10,702 nucleotides of DNA. Source: Bacillota bacterium. GTDB lineage: Bacteria > Bacillota > Negativicutes > Sporomusales > Sporomusaceae. The first letter of the stretch is position 1, and each line of letters starts with the position of its first letter. The position numbers and the translations under genes were made by a program. This document shows, one piece after another, positions 5,841 through 10,702 of the stretch. Location of the stretch: assembly GCA_023388195.1 (NCBI GenBank), contig JAEWGR010000072.1:1-10702 (forward strand), in the 5' to 3' direction. Under the pieces are notes generated by a model. That model was not told the origin of the DNA. It did no database searches and was given only the letters and a program-made list of their open reading frames with translations.

Positions 5841-6323
5841 TTGAGCAAAGAAACGATCATCTCATCTATCCTCGTAACTGCTTTGATCATAGCCTCTGTT
5901 TTTTTGATTAAGAAAACGCAAATACGGGCGGCGCTCTTCGCTGTGCTGGCAGCGCAAGCCTTTAGCTGGCCCTTTAGTATTATGCTTGTTTATACAAATG
6001 CTGCCGAATATCCCGTTCGGCTTTTTGCCAATGCTACAGATAACTCTTTTATCTTATCTTACTTGTTGTTTCCGACCATATTTGCCTTATATTATCTCCA
6101 TTACCCCAGATTTGCTTCTATAAATAAGCAACTTATATTTTCGTTATTACTATGCGGCGGCACCGTGTTGCTCCATGTACAGCTTGAACGATACACTAAT
6201 TTAATAAAGTATCAACATTTCTCCTGGTACTGGAATTTGCTCACATATTTAATATCTTTTTATACTTTGAGGAAATATGTCGAGTGGTTCTTCAACAGTG
6301 TATTTTCTAAAACTATATGCTGA
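5841..6323 (+). CDS. CBO0543-family polytopic membrane protein, first of a coupled pair
   Basis: A 160-aa integral membrane protein with about five hydrophobic segments (roughly 5-23, 30-50, 69-88, 97-116 and 128-147). Family marks seen are YPVRLF near 57-62, a hydrophobic F-L-FPTIFALYY segment, HYPR, and an acidic-aromatic motif ERYTNLIKYQHFSWYWN near 116-132. These fit the CBO0543 family of small Firmicutes membrane proteins, for which I know no established function. The start is TTG (5841) with GAGGTG about 7 nt upstream. The stop overlaps the next gene by 7 nt, implying translational coupling. It is divergent from one TctC-type receptor and convergent with another. Confidence 0.75.
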   Translation: MSKETIISSILVTALIIASVFLIKKTQIRAALFAVLAAQAFSWPFSIMLVYTNAAEYPVRLFANATDNSFILSYLLFPTIFALYYLHYPRFASINKQLIFSLLLCGGTVLLHVQLERYTNLIKYQHFSWYWNLLTYLISFYTLRKYVEWFFNSVFSKTIC

Positions 6324-6799
6324 TAGAACCTATTATTTTAACCACTGCTGTTATCATTGGAATATTCTCTGTTTATTTTATTCCTAGACACAAAATATTG
6401 CAGGCTCACTTTGTTTTCCTGTTTACAGGCTTGCCCGCATGGATATTAGGCCTTATGGCAGTAGATTGGAACCTGCTCCAATACCCATATCGTGAACTAA
6501 GCAGTGTAAACAGGAGCAGCTTTATTTTTGAATACCTTATTCTGCCGTTAGTTTGCGTACACTTTAATGCCCATTACCCGGAACAGTCATCTAAATGGAT
6601 GCGAGCCGGATATTATTTCGGCATCAGTTCTGTATTGACCGGGTTTGAATATATTTTTGAAGAATATACTTTATTGATAGAATACAATCAATGGGAATGG
6701 TGGTGGACCTTACTTAGCGTAACCTGTATTTTATATATATCCCGTATCGCGACAGTGTGGTTTTTCAAAGATTCGCATTATCTAAAGTCACATAAATAA
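6317..6799 (+). CDS. CBO0543-family polytopic membrane protein, second of a coupled pair
   Basis: A 160-aa membrane protein of the same length and plan as its upstream neighbour, with about five hydrophobic segments. It carries the corresponding marks: YPYREL near 56-61, FIFEYLILPLVCVHF, HYPEQ, and EEYTLLIEYNQWEWWW near 115-130. It is divergent in sequence from its partner, so an old duplication is likely. ATG 6317 lies within the last codons of the upstream gene, with no strong ribosome site of its own, so reinitiation is expected. Two equal-length homologues translated together could form a heteromer; this is inference. No clear plus-strand terminator follows. Confidence 0.75.
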   Translation: MLIEPIILTTAVIIGIFSVYFIPRHKILQAHFVFLFTGLPAWILGLMAVDWNLLQYPYRELSSVNRSSFIFEYLILPLVCVHFNAHYPEQSSKWMRAGYYFGISSVLTGFEYIFEEYTLLIEYNQWEWWWTLLSVTCILYISRIATVWFFKDSHYLKSHK

Positions 6800-6872
6800 A
6801 TCCTAAATAGAAGGCCGGAGAAGACTGGAATCAGGACCTGCAAGCAGGCTGCCGCTTTGAACAAGCTCCGCC

Positions 6873-6902
6873 AAAAATAGCCCGGTAGCGAAGCTACCGG
6901 GC
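6873..6902 (-). terminator. Terminator of the second TctC-type receptor gene
   Basis: The perfect 10-bp stem GCCCGGTAGC 6880-6889 / GCTACCGGGC 6893-6902 has a 3-nt loop. On the minus strand it is followed by TATTTTTGG. It lies 36 nt past the stop at 6939. It could also stop plus-strand transcripts from 6799 weakly, although no T-tract is on that side. Confidence 0.8.
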
Positions 6903-6938
6903 AACTACATTATCAAGGTAAACAGCCGACTTTGCCCC

Positions 6939-7955
6939 TTATTTCCGCTGGGCTTTGATCTGCTCTAGCATCCCGCTTACCTCTAATGCTTTTTTTATTT
7001 TTTGACTGTCAGCAAACCATTTTGCTTGTGATTCCTGGGGACTTAAATATTCTATCGGGAGACCTATATTCTGCATTATCTTCATAAATTCGGGGTCATT
7101 AATACTAGCCTTGAGCCCTTCTGCCAATTTATTTTTATCCTTGATCGGCATTTCTTTGGGAACGGCTATTCCGTACCAGTTAGTTATGGTAATATCAATG
7201 CCACACTCTTGGAAAGTTGGTACTGCCGCAAATACGGGGTCAGTCAATCGCCGTTCGCCACTCACGGCCAGCACTTTTATTGCTCCATTCTTAACATGCT
7301 CTTTAAGTGCTGCGGGAGTAAGAAAAATTAATTGAACATGCCCTCCTAACAAAGCGGCAGTCAGCTCACTCCCTCCCGCAAACGGAACTTGCTCTATCTT
7401 TATGTTAGCTGATTGTCCAAACAGTTCACCAACGATATGACCTATTGACCCTACACCGCCGTTGCCAGACTTTAATTGCCCTGGATTTTCCTTTGCATAT
7501 TCAATCAAATCAGCCAGCGTTTTCCAGGGTTGATCAGCCTTAATACCCAAAACCATTGGCGGAGACGATATTTGTGCCAACGGCTCTAATGCAGTTGGAT
7601 AATTATACTTGCTTGCCTCCAGAAGTGACGATATTAATATATCAACAGCAACTATACCAATAGTATAGCCATCCGGTCTTGCTCCAGCCAGTTCATTCCA
7701 TCCCAGTGTTCCCGCCCCACCTGGCTTATTCATAATTACCAGTGGTTGCCCTAAATATTTAAAACTCACCTTCTCTAAAGATCGAGCTGTTAAATCCATA
7801 CCGCCGCCAACACTAAATGGAACGATTGTAGTAATTGGTTTTTCAGGATATTTACTTGCAGCAGTTATCGCAGTAGTTTGCATGTCACTACAACCTCCTA
7901 CTATTATTGAGATAAATAAGGATATGGCCAAGACAACCAATACATTTTGCCGCAC
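6939..7955 (-). CDS. TctC/Bug-family receptor lipoprotein, second paralogue (orphan)
   Basis: A 338-aa solute-binding lipoprotein clearly paralogous to the one at 4594-5607. The signal peptide ends at lipobox VGGC (Cys22). YPEKPITTIVPFSVGGGMDLTAR, NKPGGAGTLGWNE and PDGYTIGI follow in the same order, and both proteins end with IKAQ plus basic residues. GTG 7953-7955 is chosen because VRQNVLVVLAIS aligns with the other copy's start and AAGGTGG lies 10 nt upstream. An in-frame ATG at 7997 would add 14 residues, but its nearest AGGAGG (8021-8026) is 23 nt away, too far. No transporter subunits are nearby. Differences lie in the ligand-facing middle part (for example SPPMVLGIKADQ versus TATPVVLAVQADK), so substrates may differ. 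Confidence 0.92.
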   Translation of the reverse strand: MRQNVLVVLAISLFISIIVGGCSDMQTTAITAASKYPEKPITTIVPFSVGGGMDLTARSLEKVSFKYLGQPLVIMNKPGGAGTLGWNELAGARPDGYTIGIVAVDILISSLLEASKYNYPTALEPLAQISSPPMVLGIKADQPWKTLADLIEYAKENPGQLKSGNGGVGSIGHIVGELFGQSANIKIEQVPFAGGSELTAALLGGHVQLIFLTPAALKEHVKNGAIKVLAVSGERRLTDPVFAAVPTFQECGIDITITNWYGIAVPKEMPIKDKNKLAEGLKASINDPEFMKIMQNIGLPIEYLSPQESQAKWFADSQKIKKALEVSGMLEQIKAQRK

Positions 7956-8072
7956 CAGAGACCACCACCTTTTTACATTTTTATCTATAATTAGCATTAT
8001 TCGGTAATTAACTATATAATCCTCCTATAATTGCCAAAAATTTGCTGTTTCGCTCCCTTTGCGCCCCCAGGG

Positions 8073-8107
8073 ACAAACAAAAGACCCGGCAACCGCAGTC
8101 ACCGGGT
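8073..8107 (-). terminator. Terminator of the outer membrane protein gene
   Basis: The 6-bp GC stem ACCCGG 8084-8089 / CCGGGT 8102-8107 is followed on the minus strand by TCTTTTGTTTG. It lies 14 nt past the stop at 8121. Confidence 0.7.
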
Positions 8108-8120
8108 GATTTATACTAGT

Positions 8121-8780
8121 TTAAAAGGCAAGAGTAACACCAGCACCAACGCCCTCGATTTTAGCCTCTGTCTCGCCACTGCTGAAAGTAAACCCGCGAT
8201 ATTTGTTAAAGCGATAAATTACATTGCATTCAACATTTTTAGCAATTTTATAGCCTAAACCAACTTCATAACCTACTATGTTGCTGCCGGCGCCGGCAGA
8301 GGCCCAGCCAGTCAGATCTTCCGCAAGTTTGGCTTTTCCAATTAAACCTAATTGAAAACCGCTTTGTGATCCTTTTTCGCGATACATTATACTGCCGCCG
8401 CCCGGCCCAGCATTATAGGACAAGTTAATTCTTGCAGTTTCTCTTGCCCAACCGGCATAGGCAGCTATGTTGCGGTCTAGTTGATATAAAATATTCATTT
8501 CGTAGGCAATAAGCTGAGCTTGCGCATAATTAGGCAAAATCGGCTGTTCGCTATAGAGATATTTTTGAGTTTTATTATCAGCATATTTATACTGCAATGC
8601 AAATTTGTTACCAATGCCGTAAGTAACGCCACCGCTGACATTTTCTCTGCTACTATCACTGTTAATGTTTGGATTCAAGTCAATAGCGGCTTTCCCCTTA
8701 GCATAGTCGTTCAGTGGCGAAGCAAATGACACAGATGTTATTGTCATCGCTGCCGCTACTATTGCTAAAATTTTCTTCAT
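8121..8780 (-). CDS. Outer membrane beta-barrel protein
   Basis: A 219-aa secreted protein. Residues 1-20 form a signal peptide (MKKILAIVAAAMTITSVSFA) with a likely signal peptidase I site after SFA. The mature part shows repeated alternating strands ending in aromatics (GVTYGIGNKFALQYKYAD, AYEMNILYQLD, NIAAYAGWARE, GFQLGLIGKAKLA, VGYEVGLGYKIAKN, VECNVIYRFN). It finishes GVGAGVTLAF, the C-terminal phenylalanine signal used for barrel insertion. About eight strands fit, so it is a small barrel of the OmpA/OmpW size class. This implies an outer membrane in the host. ATG 8778-8780 has GGAGGT 6 nt upstream. TTGACA on the minus strand (8866-8871) may be its -35, but no good -10 is in register. Specific function is unknown. 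Confidence 0.85.
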   Translation of the reverse strand: MKKILAIVAAAMTITSVSFASPLNDYAKGKAAIDLNPNINSDSSRENVSGGVTYGIGNKFALQYKYADNKTQKYLYSEQPILPNYAQAQLIAYEMNILYQLDRNIAAYAGWARETARINLSYNAGPGGGSIMYREKGSQSGFQLGLIGKAKLAEDLTGWASAGAGSNIVGYEVGLGYKIAKNVECNVIYRFNKYRGFTFSSGETEAKIEGVGAGVTLAF

Positions 8781-8914
8781 AGATAACCTCCGAATTAATG
8801 GATAACAGATATATTTAGACAAAATTTTCCTAATTCCTTTAAAATTCAAATAAATATTGTTTTATTGTCAATATCAGTAAGTGAATCAGGCGCTACTCTC
8901 ACTCCAGAGACTAA

Positions 8915-9151
8915 TTATTTCTCTATAAACCAGCGGCCAGCGTCACAAAACAGAAATACCTGTTTGCCAGCAATCCGGCAAGTATACCGCATTCCTTCGC
9001 CCGTCACCGACACAGCCTTGCGCACGTCCAGTACCTTGTCCACTTCGAATTTCCGGCCATCCTCCCAGTGCAAATATAATGGTTTTATCCTGCCTTTGGT
9101 ATCATGTTCAGCTGTAATTTTTACATAGATTTTATATTTGCTTCTTTCCAT
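8915..9151 (-). CDS. Conserved-looking 78-aa hypothetical protein
   Basis: A small soluble protein of unknown function. It is probably a compact beta-rich fold: KYKIYVKITAEHD, GRIKPLYLHWEDGRKFEVDKVLDVRKA, then MRYTCRIAGKQVFLFCDAGRWFIEK. The pattern of short strands, a WEDGR turn and an aromatic C-terminus resembles small uncharacterised Firmicutes proteins. ATG 9149-9151 has GGGAG 6 nt upstream. The in-frame extension to 9283 is rich in Tyr, Phe and Trp, lacks a site of its own and crosses the promoter, so it is excluded. A TTTACG, 18 nt, TATAAT promoter lies upstream within an inverted repeat. A decayed copy of the gene lies at 9919-10050. Confidence 0.78.
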   Translation of the reverse strand: MERSKYKIYVKITAEHDTKGRIKPLYLHWEDGRKFEVDKVLDVRKAVSVTGEGMRYTCRIAGKQVFLFCDAGRWFIEK

Positions 9152-9165
9152 ATTCCTCTCCCATT

Positions 9166-9210
9166 CCCAGAACATTTGTTTGTAGTAATTATAGAATAAA
9201 TGTTCCAGGG
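9166..9210. promoter_or_regulatory. Promoter-spanning inverted repeat, candidate operator
   Basis: CCCAGAACATTT (9166-9177) mirrors AAATGTTCCAGGG (9198-9210) with one unpaired base, and the arms extend by T/A and G/T pairs. The TATAAT box of the 78-aa gene lies in the centre. The left part reads AGAACATTTGTTTG, close to the Firmicutes LexA-type GAAC-N4-GTTC box but not a full match. Confidence 0.45.
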
Positions 9211-9217
9211 CCGTAAA
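9188..9217 (-). promoter_or_regulatory. Sigma-A-type promoter for the 78-aa protein gene
   Basis: On the minus strand TTTACG (9212-9217), an 18-nt spacer and consensus TATAAT (9188-9193) lie 37 nt upstream of the ATG at 9151. Confidence 0.55.
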
Positions 9218-9284
9218 GTGGAAATAAAAGTAAGTACATCTCATTTTTTTAAATATACCGGGAAAGCTAATCCAGGGTGACATT

Positions 9285-9797
9285 GTGAGAATACTTTTCG
9301 CAGCAGTATTTATCTGGGCTGCTTGGCGGTGGGCTGATTGGAGGAACTGGAAAGAATACTATCCAACCTACCTATTTCTGACCGCACTTAGTTTTATATC
9401 TGATTTCTTAATGTACAATCATTCATTATGGTTCTATTGTCCAAGCCCAAATTTTCCAAATCACACTGTTGTTGCTCTTTTTTACGCCTTCACTATATAC
9501 CCTGCAACTGTGCTTTTATTTTTATCCCGTTACCCAACACAATCTTACTTGCGCCAGGCCATGTATATAGCACTATGGGTTGTTATTTACTCCTCGCTGG
9601 AAGCGGTCAGCCTAGTGGTGGGTATAGGAAGTTATTATAACGGTTGGACATTATGGTGGTCGATATTAGTTAACATCGTGTTATTTTCGTCTCTTCGGGT
9701 TCACTTCTACAACCCACTACTGGCCTGGTTACTGGGCGCTTTGTTTTCTCTCGTTATTTTAGTTTTATTTGATTTTCAGCTTACTGATTTTAAGTAA
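9285..9797 (+). CDS. CBO0543-family polytopic membrane protein
   Basis: A 170-aa membrane protein with about five hydrophobic segments (roughly 2-14, 28-46, 62-80, 90-108, 122-138, plus 145-163). It begins MRILFAAVFIWAAWRWADWRNWKEYYPTY. Diagnostic marks are the WADW-NWKEYYPT start, LMYNHSLW, FPNHTVVALFYAFTIYPATVLL, SRYP, and the later YYNGWTLWWSILVNIVLFSSLRVHFYNPLLAW. It matches the CBO0543 family more typically than the pair at 5841-6799. The start is GTG (9285) with a GGGTGA site about 5 nt upstream, rather weak. It is divergent from the 78-aa gene. Function is unestablished for the family. Confidence 0.85.
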   Translation: MRILFAAVFIWAAWRWADWRNWKEYYPTYLFLTALSFISDFLMYNHSLWFYCPSPNFPNHTVVALFYAFTIYPATVLLFLSRYPTQSYLRQAMYIALWVVIYSSLEAVSLVVGIGSYYNGWTLWWSILVNIVLFSSLRVHFYNPLLAWLLGALFSLVILVLFDFQLTDFK

Positions 9798-9823
9798 CTA
9801 GACTCACCCTTTATACCCAAAAT

Positions 9824-9870
9824 AAGCCGCACCCCGGAGGATGCGGCTTGCGCCCCGGCTACTGCCGGGG
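9824..9870. repeat. Two tandem hairpins downstream of the third CBO0543 gene
   Basis: AAGCCGCA 9824-9831 / TGCGGCTT 9842-9849 is followed directly by CCCCGGC 9853-9859 / GCCGGGG 9864-9870 with a TACT loop. The first has ATTTTGG on its minus-strand side and may be the former terminator of the decayed gene to the right. The second has no T-tract. Both may also end plus-strand transcripts from 9797. Confidence 0.5.
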
Positions 9871-9918
9871 TTCGATTACCGTCTTATTAGAGCCTTACAA
9901 CATGCTAAAGCAGATTAT

Positions 9919-10050
9919 TGTACACCGCATCCGCTACAGCCTTGCGCACGTCTGGGATCTTTATCTACTGCGAAATCCCAGCCATCATGCCGGTTGCAAT
10001 ATAATGGTTTGAGCCCGGGAGTTATACTTTTACAATAGTTTTGAAACCAT
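9919..10050 (-). pseudogene. Decayed, frameshifted copy of the 78-aa protein gene
   Basis: The minus strand contains a degenerate paralogue of 8915-9151. Plus-strand CAGCCTTGCGCACGTC (from 9938) is identical to bases from 9013, and ATATAATGGTTT is shared further on. Translated pieces match in order: an IVK-like start after ATG 10048-10050, then LKPLYCNRHDGWDFAVDK aligning with IKPLYLHWEDGRKFEVDK, then in another frame DVRKAV. At least two frame changes separate the pieces. The C-terminal third (RIAGKQVFLF onward) is not recognisable. No ribosome site precedes the ATG. This is a dead duplicate. Confidence 0.75.
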
Positions 10051-10066
10051 TACAAGGGGCGATTAT

Positions 10067-10282
10067 ATGGAATGTCCAAACTGCGGTATAATTACTCACT
10101 TCGCTTTTTCCCACTGTCCCCGATGTGGGTACCAACTCTCTATGGAACATGAGCAACCGTTGCCTAATTGGAGAAGGTTACCGGGGTTTCGCACAAGGAC
10201 ACAGTGGAAGATGGTGGTTGCCGGCATTATCTACTTTGTGATTTTAATTGCAATTATAATCCCTTTGCTCCTGTTTTTTTAA
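10067..10282 (+). CDS. Zinc-ribbon single-span membrane protein, 71 aa
   Basis: The N-terminus MECPNCGIITHFAFSHCPRCGYQL carries two CxxC pairs (Cys3, Cys6, Cys17, Cys20), a short zinc ribbon. A polar linker (about 25-46, basic RRLPGFRTRTQWK) is followed by a strongly hydrophobic helix from about 49 to the C-terminus (VVAGIIYFVILIAIIIPLLLFF). A tail-anchored topology with the ribbon in the cytoplasm is likely. Many such small proteins are uncharacterised; metal-dependent protein interaction at the membrane is a guess. ATG 10067 has AAGGGG about 8 nt upstream. Its own terminator follows at 10375. It stands divergent to the decayed 78-aa gene copy. Confidence 0.8.
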   Translation: MECPNCGIITHFAFSHCPRCGYQLSMEHEQPLPNWRRLPGFRTRTQWKMVVAGIIYFVILIAIIIPLLLFF

Positions 10283-10374
10283 TATAAAAGCCGCCCCCAC
10301 TTTCCAAACTCCTGATCCCGGTATGGAGCAATAGTTAAAGAAATCGCCAATCCTTGCTAAAAACGTGCTGGGAT

Positions 10375-10410
10375 GAGCTCTAATTCATTGAATTGGGGCT
10401 CTATTTTATT
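10375..10410 (+). terminator. Intrinsic terminator of the zinc-ribbon gene
   Basis: A 12-bp stem (10375-10386 with 10390-10401, including two G-U pairs) has an ATT loop and is followed by TATTTTATT. It lies about 95 nt past the stop codon. The stretch 10283-10374 shows nothing else. Confidence 0.75.
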
Positions 10411-10441
10411 TATTAATAAAGCCGCCTACTTAGTAGACGGC
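10410..10441 (-). terminator. Minus-strand terminator-like hairpin
   Basis: GCCG-C-CTAC 10421-10429 pairs with GTAG-A-CGGC 10433-10441, with one internal mismatch and a 3-nt loop. On the minus strand it runs into TTTATTAATAAATA. It would end a leftward transcript from 10442-10702, where no intact minus-strand gene is visible. Confidence 0.45.
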
Positions 10442-10447
10442 GATTAG

Positions 10448-10645
10448 GGCGACACTATTTATTCTCAATGTTTGGGATGCATAACAACTTTAAGACAATT
10501 ATCAATCCGTTTCGAATTTTTCATATCTGGTCATCGCATATCTAAAGATAATCGATGGGTAATGATCCATCGGCCCGAAGTTGAGCCTGTTGAATTAGTT
10601 GCAAAAGATGTTGACCTGGCGGTCAGAGACAATACAATTATCTAA
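10448..10645 (+). other. Open frame without a proper start, possible gene remnant
   Basis: A frame is open from after TAG 10445 to TAA 10643-10645. It reads like protein toward its end (HRISKDNRWVMIHRPEVEPV, then ELVAKDVDLAVRDN). There is no start codon with a ribosome site; the first ATG (10562) would leave 27 residues. I do not recognise it. It may be the tail of a decayed gene or chance. I see no intact gene in 10442-10702. Confidence 0.2.
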
Positions 10646-10663
10646 GTCAACATACCTAAACAA

Positions 10664-10691
10664 ATTGCCGCCTCATCGATAAAGCGGCAAT
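10664..10691. repeat. Terminator-like hairpin at the right edge
   Basis: ATTGCCGC 10664-10671 and GCGGCAAT 10684-10691 form an 8-bp stem with a 12-nt loop. On the minus strand TTGTTTAGG follows, so it could end a leftward gene beyond the window. Confidence 0.45.
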
Positions 10692-10702
10692 AAGAATATA
10701 AC

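Noticed and set aside
7956..7997. Upstream ATG (7997) as start of the second receptor
   Set aside because: AGGAGG is 23 nt away, and alignment with the paralogue supports the GTG at 7955; it remains possible but less likely.
9152..9283. N-terminal extension of the 78-aa protein
   Set aside because: The extension crosses the TATAAT promoter and inverted repeat and has no ribosome site.
9841..10038. 65-codon plus-strand frame after the third CBO0543 gene
   Set aside because: It begins within a hairpin and runs antisense to the decayed 78-aa gene copy.
1..10702. tRNA, rRNA, CRISPR array, intact insertion sequence or prophage genes
   Set aside because: By reading both strands I saw no cloverleaf with CCA-type end, no regularly spaced direct repeats, no transposase or integrase motifs.

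Overview
The window looks like chromosomal DNA from a diderm Firmicute of the Negativicutes, probably Sporomusaceae-like. Firmicutes-type features are strong AAGGAGG ribosome binding sites, frequent GTG/TTG starts and three CBO0543-family membrane proteins, a family best known from bacilli and clostridia. A Gram-negative-type feature is a signal-peptide-bearing beta-barrel outer membrane protein ending in phenylalanine. The taxonomic call is inference from gene content, not from a search.

Layout. 1-234 is the 3' end of a Gly/Met-rich membrane protein (+). A shared terminator separates it from a convergent two-domain polyphosphate:AMP phosphotransferase (330-1829, -). Next come small minus-strand genes: a FlxA-like coiled-coil protein (2100-2426), an unusual Trp/Gly-rich microprotein with one CPNC pair (2623-2859) and a 124-aa protein of unknown function (3059-3433). 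A 67-aa plus-strand protein (3773-3976) and a 59-aa minus-strand protein (4137-4316) follow. The central part holds two paralogous TctC/Bug-type solute-binding lipoproteins (4594-5607 and 6939-7955, both -). They bracket two translationally coupled CBO0543-type membrane proteins (5841-6323 and 6317-6799, +). No TctA or TctB transporter subunit is present, so both receptors are orphans here. The right part has the outer membrane barrel (8121-8780, -), a 78-aa protein (8915-9151, -), a third CBO0543-family protein (9285-9797, +), a decayed frameshifted copy of the 78-aa gene (9919-10050, -) and a zinc-ribbon single-span membrane protein (10067-10282, +). The last 0.4 kb holds terminators and at most a gene remnant.

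Most genes are monocistronic, with their own terminator and often a recognisable sigma-A-type promoter. The only clear co-translated pair is 5841-6799. Possible joint functions are envelope-linked: orphan periplasmic receptors, small polytopic membrane proteins and an outer membrane barrel lie within about 5 kb. Phosphate/nucleotide metabolism is represented by the PPK2-type enzyme. No rRNA, tRNA, CRISPR array, intact insertion sequence or phage gene was seen. The items most worth follow-up are the receptor/CBO0543 cluster, the Trp-rich microprotein, the decaying paralogue, and a promoter-spanning inverted repeat with a LexA-like half at 9166-9210.
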